Source: Natronospirales bacterium
GTDB taxonomy: Bacteria > Pseudomonadota > Gammaproteobacteria > Natronospirales > REEB76
DNA length: 38,568 nt
Assembly: GCA_021792635.1 (NCBI GenBank)
Contig: JAJYUH010000018.1
Coordinates: 1-38,568 of the forward strand
Reading direction: 5' to 3'
A program made the translations under genes and the position numbers. The notes under the pieces are model-generated. The model did not search any database. It worked only from the letters and a program-made list of their open reading frames with translations, and had not been told where the DNA came from. This document shows positions 7,238-14,470 of the stretch, one piece after another. Within the stretch, counting starts at the first letter, position 1. Every line of letters begins with the position of its first letter.

Positions 7238-7366
7238 CTAGAGTTTGAAAACGGTGTATTTCTCGGGCGTGCGCGCCGGCCATTTCGGACACAGCGCTTC
7301 GACAACTTCCATCAGGTCAACCCAATCGGCGAGGTCCGATCTGGCTGACAATGATGTTGCCACCAC
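7238..7366 (-). CDS. Small hypothetical protein downstream of a nucleotidyltransferase
   Basis: A short frame reads SLSARSDLADWVDLMEVVEA and ends LCPKWPARTPEKYTVFKL. The DWVDLMEVVEALCPKWP block looks like a real small protein: it is amphipathic, has the codon use of its neighbours and stops cleanly at 7238. The start is uncertain. I give the GTG at 7364-7366 (42 residues), but the open frame extends further up into the nucleotidyltransferase gene and could also mark a degraded longer gene. It may be the partner of the nucleotidyltransferase immediately upstream. Confidence 0.4.
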   Translation of the reverse strand: MVATSLSARSDLADWVDLMEVVEALCPKWPARTPEKYTVFKL

Positions 7367-7397
7367 ATCGCCACCGACCAGTGGCTGACGATCGGTG

Positions 7398-7937
7398 TCA
7401 GCCGTTTTCTTTGGCGATGTCAGCAAGCCATTCATCCAACAGTGCCTCGTGGTCAAACAGGGCGAAGTAGCCGCGCACTTCCTGCATATTGAGCCGGCCC
7501 CGGTGCGTGCGCAACAGGGCAAGGATGTCGTCCCGGTCCCGCAGGCGGGACGGGTTATTGGTCAGCGCCTGCAGCTTGAAGCCGATGAGACCTTCGACGC
7601 TGATGACCCGAACCCGGCCCAGCGCGGTATCCCGGTCTTTGGCTTCGGTCAACAGACGTTGCGCCATGGGACGGTGAGCATAAAGCAGGTCCAGGCCCTC
7701 ATCTTCCCGCATGTAGTTGGCGGCATCCTCACTGCGATACGCGCAACGGTATCCGAGTCCGATCAGCGCCTTGTGGACGTGATCCGCATCCGTGGCATCC
7801 ACCAGGAAATCCACGTCGCGGGTGGCGCGCACGACTTGGTGAGCCGCCAGCGCCACACCACCGATCAGCGCGGGCGGCGTCTTGCATCCGCTAAAGGCAG
7901 CCACAGCCTGCTGGATCTGTTCGGCAAGCCTGGACAT
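7398..7937 (-). CDS. Nucleotidyltransferase-fold protein (MNT/AbiEii-like)
   Basis: The protein is 179 residues from the ATG at 7935-7937, or 182 from the GTG at 7944-7946. The N-terminal third has ALIGGVALAAHQ and then RATRDVDFLVD, the G-G...(T)R-D-hD pattern of minimal nucleotidyltransferases with its two metal-binding Asp residues. A helical C-terminus with IGFKLQAL and DRDDILALL follows, as in AbiEii-like and DUF6036-like proteins. Such enzymes act as toxins or antitoxins in several two-gene modules, but the role here is inferred only from the fold. The gene begins at the end of a duplicated icmF 3' fragment, which may have brought its promoter or simply mark an insertion joint. Confidence 0.75.
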   Translation of the reverse strand: MSRLAEQIQQAVAAFSGCKTPPALIGGVALAAHQVVRATRDVDFLVDATDADHVHKALIGLGYRCAYRSEDAANYMREDEGLDLLYAHRPMAQRLLTEAKDRDTALGRVRVISVEGLIGFKLQALTNNPSRLRDRDDILALLRTHRGRLNMQEVRGYFALFDHEALLDEWLADIAKENG

Positions 7938-7942
7938 GCTGC

Positions 7943-8063
7943 TCACATATTCCTTCGGTATTCCCCGCCCACCTCGTACAGCGCGTGGGATATCTGCTCC
8001 AGTGAATTGAACTTCACCGCTTCCATGAACGAGACGAAGCTGTTGTTGCGGTCGCGGGCGGTT
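7943..8063 (-). pseudogene. Duplicated 3' end of icmF
   Basis: On minus this stretch encodes [20 protein letters not shown] and then VGGEYRRNM with a stop at 7943-7945. The intact icmF ends [20 protein letters not shown], then [10 protein letters not shown]. The two DNA stretches (7943-8063 and 9460-9580) are about 85 percent identical by eye, and identity ends abruptly near 8063 after GCGGTCGCGGGCG. No other part of icmF is present here. The fragment overlaps the 3' end of the small gene at 8014-8232 in another frame. Confidence 0.85.
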
Positions 8064-8232
8064 TGCCTGCTTGCTGCAGCGGCTTGATGGCTCCGGTACG
8101 CCAGGCTAAATCAATCATCTCCTCGAAGAACTCGATTTTGGCGCGCGTACTCATGCGCATGCCAGCCAATAAGTTATTGCGTTCGGCGTCCTCGAACGTA
8201 CAGCGCAGATCATCCTGCTGTTCTTTTGTCAT
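8014..8232 (-). CDS. Small protein paired with a nucleotidyltransferase, chimeric C-terminus
   Basis: This 72-residue protein reads MTKEQQDDLRCTFEDAERNN, then LLAGMRMSTRAKIEFFEEMI and DLAWRTGAIKP. It is a helical, charged protein with no family name known to me. Its ATG overlaps the stop of the nucleotidyltransferase gene by four bases, so the two form a unit. From about residue 57 the frame runs into the duplicated icmF 3' fragment, read out of frame, so the last roughly 16 residues (GKPPATATTASSRSWKR) are probably not native. It may be the antitoxin or cofactor of the nucleotidyltransferase, but that is inference from arrangement alone. Confidence 0.6.
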   Translation of the reverse strand: MTKEQQDDLRCTFEDAERNNLLAGMRMSTRAKIEFFEEMIDLAWRTGAIKPLQQAGKPPATATTASSRSWKR

Positions 8233-8747
8233 TTTAGTTTAGGATCCAAGCCCATGCCTGCTTTCTGGATTTCCTCGAGTTTAGCGATGTCCTCATGATC
8301 TCTGGGACGGTTCGCTTGCTTTTTCATCGTAATCAAATGCGGAATGCCTGCGATCCTGATCGGCACACCATCATAGTCCTTGATAATCGAATCCCGCCAG
8401 AGATTGCCAAACTTGACCGGCTCATGGACGAAAATGTCTATGCAACGCTGCTCGTTCCTGGGGTCCCAGAGCTGGAAGACTTGCATGTGGCGATTGTCGT
8501 GCCAGTCCCGGCGCTTCTCCGGATCGGCGAAGTCCTGCATGGAGACCGGCAAGCGCGGACGCAAACCGATGGTTTCAAGCGCTTTCAGGGCCTTTGCGCA
8601 ATTGACCGGTTCCAGATCAATCACCAGATCGAGGTCATGCGTACCGCGGACATAGCCGTGCAGAATTACCGCGAGACCGCCCACCACCACGTAACGCGCC
8701 CGGGCTTTGTCCAGGGCGGTGAATATCTCTCGAACCTTAAACGCCAT
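8229..8747 (-). CDS. Nucleotidyltransferase-fold protein (MNT/AbiEii-like)
   Basis: This 172-residue protein carries the minimal nucleotidyltransferase signature near its N-terminus: VVGGLAVILHGYVRGTHDLD, with Gly23-Gly24 and the paired metal ligands Asp38 and Asp40. A third acidic position may be in CIDIFVHEP. The C-terminal part (LITMKKQANRPRDHEDIAKL) matches the usual K..A.R.RD..DI..L helix of this family. It heads a two-gene unit with the small helical protein at 8014-8232. It differs clearly in sequence from the other nucleotidyltransferase at 7398-7937, so the two are not a recent duplication. Substrate and role are unknown, and a toxin-antitoxin role is plausible. Confidence 0.78.
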   Translation of the reverse strand: MAFKVREIFTALDKARARYVVVGGLAVILHGYVRGTHDLDLVIDLEPVNCAKALKALETIGLRPRLPVSMQDFADPEKRRDWHDNRHMQVFQLWDPRNEQRCIDIFVHEPVKFGNLWRDSIIKDYDGVPIRIAGIPHLITMKKQANRPRDHEDIAKLEEIQKAGMGLDPKLK

Positions 8748-8770
8748 GCGTATTCACCGCTCCCGCGTGG

Positions 8771-9163
8771 TCAGCCCACTACATGCACTGTCGGGGCCGC
8801 TCCCGCCCGGATTGGCTTGCGGCAAAAGGTTCGATCCAGGGTATACAGGGGCGCATCACCGGCGCTGGCGAGGTGCATGGCATCCGCGAAGTCTGCACCA
8901 TGACTGTAGTAGTCCAATGCTTTCCGGACACTGCTTTCATCTTCCAGCACCACACCTTCCGACTCCGCCAGATAGGCCAGAAACGCGAGAATATCCTGTG
9001 GTGCAAGCTCGTAACGGGAACGCAGCACCCATTCCGTCTCCAGCATGACGGTTTTCGGGATCAGAACGATGTTGGTTTCCAGCAGCTTGAGCGCCGCGGC
9101 TTTCTGTTTCGGATGATCGCCAACGGCGATGCGCACCACCAGGCTGGTATCGAACGCAATCAT
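8771..9163 (-). CDS. vapC: PIN-domain ribonuclease toxin, VapC-like
   Basis: This 130-residue protein starts at the ATG 9161-9163, which overlaps the antitoxin stop as ATGA. I prefer it over the upstream GTG/ATG because of this coupling and because it places the PIN motif MIAFDTSLVVR at the N-terminus. Asp5, the Glu in MLETEWVLR, the Asp in HGADFADAMHLA and the Asp in LYTLDRTF supply the acidic cluster that binds Mg2+ in VapC RNases. Known VapC toxins cut tRNA or rRNA; the target here cannot be read from sequence. Confidence 0.88.
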   Translation of the reverse strand: MIAFDTSLVVRIAVGDHPKQKAAALKLLETNIVLIPKTVMLETEWVLRSRYELAPQDILAFLAYLAESEGVVLEDESSVRKALDYYSHGADFADAMHLASAGDAPLYTLDRTFCRKPIRAGAAPTVHVVG

Positions 9164-9399
9164 GTGTTGCGATCCCATTCGACCGGTGCAAAGGCTTCCT
9201 TATCGCTGAGTTTTTTGACGGTATGCTTAAAGCCAGCCCAGTCGTTCAGCCGATGGCCTTTGCGACGCACCGCTTCGAGCACGATCCGCTGACCGGAGGC
9301 AGTAACGGTGAATTCCGTGCCTGCCGCCATGCGCAGACGGTCCCGGATTGTCTTGGGAATTACAAGCTGGCCTTTGCTGGTAAGCCGGGTGGTTTCCAT
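9160..9399 (-). CDS. vapB: AbrB/VapB-type antitoxin
   Basis: This 79-residue protein has an N-terminal swapped-hairpin DNA-binding domain: METTRLTSKGQLVIPKTIRD, then RLRMAAGTEF. The C-terminus is charged and would wrap around the toxin. It precedes vapC with an overlapping stop and start codon. The ATG is preceded by GAGGGAAC. The upstream stretch contains TCTTAC twice, ten bases apart (minus strand, about 9416-9431), a possible autoregulatory site. The pair lies immediately downstream of icmF on the same strand. Confidence 0.88.
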   Translation of the reverse strand: METTRLTSKGQLVIPKTIRDRLRMAAGTEFTVTASGQRIVLEAVRRKGHRLNDWAGFKHTVKKLSDKEAFAPVEWDRNT

Positions 9400-9460
9400 A
9401 TCCGTTCCCTCAAGTAAGACAGGGTAAGACTACACCGCTCCCGGCAGCCCGACAAGGGGC

Positions 9461-12400
9461 TCACATATTCCTTCGGTATTCCCCGCCGACTTCATACAGG
9501 GCGTGTGAAATCTGCCCCAGTGAATTGAACTTCACCGCCTCCATGAGCGAGGCAAAGATATTCTTGCGGTCGCGGGCGATCTGCTGCAGCAGCCTGAGGC
9601 TTTCGGGCGCGCGCGCGTTGCGAGCCGCGCGGTAGTGCTGCACGTTTTCGATCTGCTGGTGCTTTTCGGCTTCGGTGGAGCGAATCAGCTCAATCTTGGT
9701 CACGATGTCGCCGGCGTGTTCCTTGGGCAGGAAGGTGTTGACGCCGACGATGGGCAGCGAGCCGTCGTGCTTCTTCTGTTCGTAGTACAGGCTTTCCTCC
9801 TGGATCTTGCCGCGCTGGTACATGGTGTCCATGGCGCCCAGCACGCCGCCGCGTTCGGAGATGGACTCGAACTCCTTGTACACCGCCTCCTCCACCATGT
9901 CCGTGAGCCGTTCGATGATGAAACTGCCCTGCCAGGGGTTCTCGTTGAAGTTCAGCCCCAGCTCGCGGTTGATGATGAGCTGGATGGCCACGGCGCGGCG
10001 CACGCTCTCTTCCGTGGGCGTGGTGATGGCTTCGTCGTAGGCATTGGTGTGCAGCGAGTTGCAGTTGTCGAACAGCGCATACAGCGCCTGCAGGGTGGTG
10101 CGGATGTCGTTGAACTGGATCTCCTGGGCGTGCAGCGAGCGGCCCGAAGTCTGGATGTGGTACTTGAGCATCTGGCTGCGCGGCGAGGCGCCGTAGCGTT
10201 CGCGCATGGCGCGCGCCCAGATGCGCCGCGCCACCCGCCCGATGACGGTATATTCCGGGTCCATGCCATTGGAGAAAAAGAACGACAGGTTGGGCGCGAA
10301 GTCATCCACCCGCATGCCGCGCGCCAGGTAATATTCGACGATGGTGAAACCGTTGCTGAGCGTGAAGGCAAGCTGGCTGATGGGATTGGCGCCGGCCTCG
10401 GCGATGTGGTAACCGGAAATGGACACCGAGTAGAAATTGCGGACCTTGTGCTCCACGAAATACTGCTGGATGTCGCCCATCATGCGCAGCGCAAACTCGG
10501 TGGAGAAAATGCAGGTGTTCTGGGCCTGGTCTTCTTTCAGGATGTCCGCCTGCACCGTGCCGCGCACGCGGCTCAGGGTTGCGGCCTTGATGCGCGCGTA
10601 GGTTTCGGCATCCACCAGCTCCTCGCCGGCGACCCCCAGCAGGCTCAGCCCCAGGCCGTCGTTGCCGGGTGGCAGCTCGCCCGCATAGTACGGACGCGGC
10701 TGGTCCTTATATGAGGCGATTCTCTTTTCCGCCGCGGCCCAGCGCTGGGGATCCTCCTTCAGGTATTTCTCCACCTGCTGGTCAACGGCGGTGTTCATGA
10801 ACATGGCGAGGATCATGGGCGCCGGCCCGTTGATGGTCATGGACACGGAAGTCTTGGGGTCGCAGAGATCGAAGCCGGAATACAGCTTCTTCATGTCGTC
10901 GAGCGTGGCGATGCTCACCCCGGAGTTGCCGATCTTGCCGTAGATGTCCGGACGCTCCGCCGGGTCCTCGCCGTAAAGCGTGACCGAATCAAAGGCCGTG
11001 GACAGGCGCGCCGCCGGCTGGCCGAGACTCAGGTAATGAAAACGGCGGTTGGTGCGCTCGGGCGTGCCTTCGCCCGCGAACATGCGCGTCGGGTCCTCGC
11101 CGATGCGACGGTAGGGATACACGCCGGCGGTGTAGGGATACCCGCCAGGCAGGTTTTCGTGCATCAGGAAGCGCAGCAGGTCCGCCCAGCTTTTGTACGC
11201 CGGCGGCGCGACCTTCGGGATTTTGGTGCGGCTCAGGGATTCGGTGTAATTGCTGCCTTCAACGGGCTTGCCCCGTACTTCGTAAGTGTAATGCGCGTCG
11301 GTAATGCTCTTGAGGCGCTGCGGCCATTCGCGCAAGAGATGCGGGGCTTCGCTGGAAAGCTCCTTGACGGCTTCGTTGTAGCGCTGCCGGAGCACTGCGA
11401 GAGTGTGAGGCGTGAGGGGTGAGGCGTGAGGCGTACTCGCGGAGTGAGGCGCAAGACGCGAGGTATCTGAAGACGGCAACAAATCATCGGGGTTATAAAG
11501 TCCCAGCGGCTGCGGCAGTTTAGGATCGTGCAGGTCGCGCAGCACTTCATGGTAATGTTGCGCGCGGCCGGCCGCTTCCGCTTCCTGTTCAATGGACTGG
11601 TTGATGCCGCGACCCTGCTCGGCAATCTCGGCCAGGTAGCGCGCTCGCGCTCCGGGAATCAGTACCGTGGCGCGCGGTTCCTTGAGGGTGGTGTCGGCCT
11701 GCGGGTTGAAGTCGCAACGAGAAATGGGGTCAGAGTCATTTTTCGATGCGGCGGTCGCGAAGCTCGAATTTTCGGAAAAATGACTCTGACCCCATTTCTT
11801 CTCCCGCAGCAGGCGGCACAGGTTCACGAACATCCAGGTGATGCCCGGATCATTGAACTGGCTGGCAATGGCGGGGTATACCGGTACCTGCTCATCCGCC
11901 AGCTTGAAGGCGGTGCGGTTGCGCTTCCATTGTTTCTTTACGTCGCGCAGCGCGTCCTCGGCGCCGCGCCGATCAAACTTGTTGAGCACTACCAGTTCCG
12001 CGTAATCCAGCATGTCTATTTTTTCAAGCTGGATGGGCGCGCCGAATTCCGGCGTCATCACGTAAGTGGAAAAATCCACCAGGTCCACAATCTCGGAATC
12101 GCTCTGGCCGATGCCGGCGGTCTCCACCAGGATCAGGTCGTAGCCTTGGCCGCGCAGACAGGCGATGCAATCCTTGAGCATGGCGCTGGTGGCGGCGTGG
12201 GCGCGGCGCGTGGCCATGGAGCGCATGAACACGCGCGGGCTGCGCAGCGCATTTATGCGGATGCGGTCGCCCAGGAGCGCGCCGCCGGTGCGCCGGCGCG
12301 TGGGGTCCACCGCCAGCACCGCAATGCGCATCCCGGGAAAAGCGTGCAGGAAGCGCAGCAGCAATTCATCCACTACCGAGGACTTGCCGGCGCCGCCGGT

Positions 12401-13027
12401 GCCGGTGACGCCCACCACCGGAGTCTTGCGGCCGGCCAGTTCCCACTGCTTGCGCAGCCGTGTCAGTTCGCCCTCGCTCACCACTCCGGCCTCGATGGCG
12501 GTGAGCATGCGGCCTACGGATATTTCGTCGTCCGGCGAAACCCGCGGCGGTCGCTCCGGCGTAAGGCGGTGTTTCTGCACCCGCTCCACCACGTCCTCAA
12601 TCATACGGGCTAGGCCCATGTGCATGCCGTCGTTGGGGTGGTAGATGCGTTCCACGCCGTATTGCTGCAGTTCGGCGATTTCCTCGGGCGTGATGGTGCC
12701 GCCGCCGCCGCCGAACACGCGGATATGGCCGGCGTGGCGCTGCTTCAGCATGTCCACCATGTAGCGGAAATACTCCATGTGGCCGCCTTGATAGGAGCTG
12801 ATGGCCACCGCATCCGCGTCCTCCTGCAGGGCCGCGCGCACCACGTCCTCCACCGAGCGGTTGTGGCCGAGATGAATCACTTCCGCGCCCTGGCTCTGGA
12901 TAATGCGGCGCATGATGTTGATGGCCGCGTCGTGGCCGTCGAACAGACTCGCCGCCGTCACGAAACGCAGCGGCAGTTTCACCGGATGCGGCAGTGTGGC
13001 CTCGCGGGGCTTGGGGGCGGTGCTCAT
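9461..13027 (-). CDS. icmF: Fused isobutyryl-CoA mutase IcmF (B12 domain, MeaB-like GTPase, mutase)
   Basis: IcmF interconverts isobutyryl-CoA and n-butyryl-CoA with adenosylcobalamin and carries its own G-protein chaperone. I use the ATG at 13025-13027 (1188 residues) because it follows GAGG and gives the family N-terminus; the longer frame is noise. The B12-binding domain comes first ([14 protein letters not shown]). The GTPase follows, with P-loop GTGGAGKSS (Lys215), [10 protein letters not shown] and NKFD near residue 349. The mutase domain starts near residue 600. Phe650 (TRMFAGEG) and Gln836 (DQAQNTCIF) stand where methylmalonyl-CoA mutase has Tyr and Arg, which marks isobutyryl-CoA specificity. 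The linker at about 405-600 is unusually long and contains an in-frame 78-bp palindrome (residues about 410-436) and heptamer repeats (about 526-541). The gene diverges from leucine dehydrogenase. Confidence 0.95.
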   Translation of the reverse strand: MSTAPKPREATLPHPVKLPLRFVTAASLFDGHDAAINIMRRIIQSQGAEVIHLGHNRSVEDVVRAALQEDADAVAISSYQGGHMEYFRYMVDMLKQRHAGHIRVFGGGGGTITPEEIAELQQYGVERIYHPNDGMHMGLARMIEDVVERVQKHRLTPERPPRVSPDDEISVGRMLTAIEAGVVSEGELTRLRKQWELAGRKTPVVGVTGTGGAGKSSVVDELLLRFLHAFPGMRIAVLAVDPTRRRTGGALLGDRIRINALRSPRVFMRSMATRRAHAATSAMLKDCIACLRGQGYDLILVETAGIGQSDSEIVDLVDFSTYVMTPEFGAPIQLEKIDMLDYAELVVLNKFDRRGAEDALRDVKKQWKRNRTAFKLADEQVPVYPAIASQFNDPGITWMFVNLCRLLREKKWGQSHFSENSSFATAASKNDSDPISRCDFNPQADTTLKEPRATVLIPGARARYLAEIAEQGRGINQSIEQEAEAAGRAQHYHEVLRDLHDPKLPQPLGLYNPDDLLPSSDTSRLAPHSASTPHASPLTPHTLAVLRQRYNEAVKELSSEAPHLLREWPQRLKSITDAHYTYEVRGKPVEGSNYTESLSRTKIPKVAPPAYKSWADLLRFLMHENLPGGYPYTAGVYPYRRIGEDPTRMFAGEGTPERTNRRFHYLSLGQPAARLSTAFDSVTLYGEDPAERPDIYGKIGNSGVSIATLDDMKKLYSGFDLCDPKTSVSMTINGPAPMILAMFMNTAVDQQVEKYLKEDPQRWAAAEKRIASYKDQPRPYYAGELPPGNDGLGLSLLGVAGEELVDAETYARIKAATLSRVRGTVQADILKEDQAQNTCIFSTEFALRMMGDIQQYFVEHKVRNFYSVSISGYHIAEAGANPISQLAFTLSNGFTIVEYYLARGMRVDDFAPNLSFFFSNGMDPEYTVIGRVARRIWARAMRERYGASPRSQMLKYHIQTSGRSLHAQEIQFNDIRTTLQALYALFDNCNSLHTNAYDEAITTPTEESVRRAVAIQLIINRELGLNFNENPWQGSFIIERLTDMVEEAVYKEFESISERGGVLGAMDTMYQRGKIQEESLYYEQKKHDGSLPIVGVNTFLPKEHAGDIVTKIELIRSTEAEKHQQIENVQHYRAARNARAPESLRLLQQIARDRKNIFASLMEAVKFNSLGQISHALYEVGGEYRRNM
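11405..11449. repeat. GTGAGGC heptamer repeats inside icmF
   Basis: The plus strand shows GTGAGGC, GTGAGGG, GTGAGGC, GTGAGGC in direct succession (11405-11432), then a 10-base interruption and a further GTGAGGC (11443-11449). They encode a Ser/Thr/Pro/His-rich part of the IcmF linker ([13 protein letters not shown]). The same heptamer forms the 18-copy array at 38443-38568. Confidence 0.85.
11721..11798. repeat. 78-bp palindromic mobile repeat inserted in frame in icmF
   Basis: The left arm (11721-11744, containing AATGGGGTCAGAGTCATTTT) is repeated exactly as its reverse complement at 11775-11798, a perfect 24-bp inverted repeat around a 30-bp loop. The total of 78 bp equals 26 codons and keeps the icmF frame. 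It shares the GGGTCAGA core with the ends of the RAYT remnant at 2372-2667, so it is probably a non-autonomous element moved by a REP-associated transposase. Confidence 0.85.
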
Positions 13028-13057
13028 GGATGCCTCGGAGATTCCGACCGTACGGCC

Positions 13058-13063
13058 ATTATA
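13058..13063 (-). promoter_or_regulatory. Putative -10 box for icmF
   Basis: On minus the sequence CGCTATAATGGC contains a consensus TATAAT about 30 bases before the icmF ATG. No convincing -35 hexamer is present at the standard distance, so an activator may be involved. It faces away from the similar box at 13107-13112. Confidence 0.45.
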
Positions 13064-13106
13064 GCGGCCAAGCAACCGGTAAACTGCCTTGGACTTGGGC
13101 TTCACG

Positions 13107-13112
13107 CTATAA
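13107..13112 (+). promoter_or_regulatory. Putative -10 box for the leucine dehydrogenase/liu genes
   Basis: The plus strand reads CGCTATAATGGCGC with a consensus TATAAT. It would give an untranslated leader of about 160 bases before the ATG at 13280. A good -35 box is not visible at 16-18 bases upstream. The core GCTATAATGG is the same as in the divergent icmF box. Confidence 0.45.
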
Positions 13113-13279
13113 TGGCGCGCTCCAGGGACGCATTTTTGCAAAATTGCCTCGCATCCAGCGGGTCCCGGCCGCGCGCCGCCGGCCCGTACAGCGGGGCCCG
13201 AAAAATCCAGGCGGCGACATCTCAGCCCAGCCGCCTGATTTGCCACGCAATCGTCATTTCCCTATTTTTAGGAGGATTT

Positions 13280-14383
13280 ATGGATCTGTTCGCCACCCTC
13301 GATGTGATGGGACACGAGGAAGTCGTGTTTTTCCATCATAAAGACTCGGGGCTCAAGGCCATTGTGGCCATCCATAACACTACGCTCGGCCCCGCCCTGG
13401 GTGGCTTGCGTATGTGGCCGTACCGGAATGAACAGGAAGCCCTGACCGATGTGTTGCGCCTGTCGCGCGGCATGACTTACAAGGCGGCGGTGTCGGGCCT
13501 GAATCTCGGCGGCGGCAAAGCCGTGCTGATCGGCGATCCCAGCCGGAAATCCGAAGAAATATTCCGCGCCCTCGGCCGCTTCATCCAGTCCCTGGGCGGC
13601 CGCTACATCACCGCCGAGGACGTGAATACCAACGTCCAGGATATGGACTACATATTCCAGGAAACCGACTATGTGACCGGCGTGCATCCGGTGCACGGCG
13701 GCTCCGGCGATCCCTCGCCCTTCACCGCCATGGGCGTGATCCAGGGCATCAAGGCCTGTCTCAACCGTAAATACGGACACACCGATCTCGGCAAGTCCAG
13801 CTACGCGGTGCAGGGCCTGGGCCACGTGGGTTACCACGTGGTGAAGCATCTGCGCGATGCCGGCGCCAAGGTGTTTGTCACCGACATGCAGAAAGAGCGC
13901 ATTGAGCCGTGCGCGGCGTTCGGCGCTGAAGCCGTGAGCATGGATGAAATATATAAGGTAAACGCCAAGGTTTACGTACCCTGCGCGCTGGGTGCCAGCG
14001 TGAACGAAAAAACCATTCCACAATTCAAGTTCGAGATCGTGGCGGGCGCCGCCAACAATCAGCTCGCCACCGACGCCTGCGGCGACGAGCTGCACAGGAA
14101 GGGTATCCTGTACGCACCGGATTACGCCATCAACGCCGGCGGCTTGATGAACGTGTCCATCGAACTGCAGGGCTACGACCGTGAACGCGCCAACCGCATG
14201 GTCGCCGGCATTTACGACATCATGGGCAACATCTTCCGCCTGGCCGAGCGCGAGAAGATACCCACCTACCAGGCGGCCGACCGTCTCGCGGAAGCGCGCA
14301 TCGCTGCCATCGGCAAGGTGAAGCTGCCTACGGTGCGCCAGTCCTATGACCGCTTTTTCGCCGCTCGCAGAACCGGGCGCTGA
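13280..14383 (+). CDS. ldh: Leucine dehydrogenase (Glu/Leu/Phe/Val dehydrogenase family)
   Basis: The enzyme oxidatively deaminates L-leucine, valine or isoleucine to the 2-oxo acid with NAD+, the entry step for the catabolic genes that follow. The product is 367 residues, the usual size. The start ATG at 13280 has a strong AGGAGG at 13270-13275; the frame is open far upstream, but that part is antisense to icmF. The substrate domain has GPALGGLRMW and GGGKAVLIGDP, with the catalytic Lys80 at the standard LeuDH position. The NAD domain shows AVQGLGHVGYHVVKHL followed by an acidic VTD end. GAANNQLA and APDYAINAGG complete the family set. Phenylalanine or valine dehydrogenase activity cannot be excluded, but the neighbours favour leucine. 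Confidence 0.92.
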   Translation: MDLFATLDVMGHEEVVFFHHKDSGLKAIVAIHNTTLGPALGGLRMWPYRNEQEALTDVLRLSRGMTYKAAVSGLNLGGGKAVLIGDPSRKSEEIFRALGRFIQSLGGRYITAEDVNTNVQDMDYIFQETDYVTGVHPVHGGSGDPSPFTAMGVIQGIKACLNRKYGHTDLGKSSYAVQGLGHVGYHVVKHLRDAGAKVFVTDMQKERIEPCAAFGAEAVSMDEIYKVNAKVYVPCALGASVNEKTIPQFKFEIVAGAANNQLATDACGDELHRKGILYAPDYAINAGGLMNVSIELQGYDRERANRMVAGIYDIMGNIFRLAEREKIPTYQAADRLAEARIAAIGKVKLPTVRQSYDRFFAARRTGR

Positions 14384-14389
14384 AAGTTG

Positions 14390-14457
14390 GCTGTGGGAAC
14401 GGCGGCATCCGCCGCGCTGGCAAATACATCGCGGCCGGGACGGCCGCTGCTACAGTA
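14390..14457. repeat. REP-like inverted pair between leucine dehydrogenase and isovaleryl-CoA dehydrogenase
   Basis: The left part, CTGTGGGAACGGCGGC, and the right part, whose complement reads CTGTAGCAGCGGCCGTCC, form two related REP-like units in inverted orientation, each with an internal GC-rich hairpin. The segment fills almost the whole gap between the two genes and ends just before the ribosome site of the next gene. It resembles the CTGTAGGAGCGGC-type REPs of gammaproteobacteria. Confidence 0.65.
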
Positions 14458-14470
14458 AAGAGGACCTTGC

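Noticed and set aside
9635..12613. Long plus-strand frames (359 and 361 codons) opposite icmF
   Set aside because: They are shadows of the icmF reading frame and have His/Gly/Val-rich translations with no family features.
12620..13279. N-terminal extension of leucine dehydrogenase by about 220 codons
   Set aside because: The extension runs antisense through the icmF start and promoter region. The strong AGGAGG before the ATG at 13280 and the family length of 367 residues fix the start.
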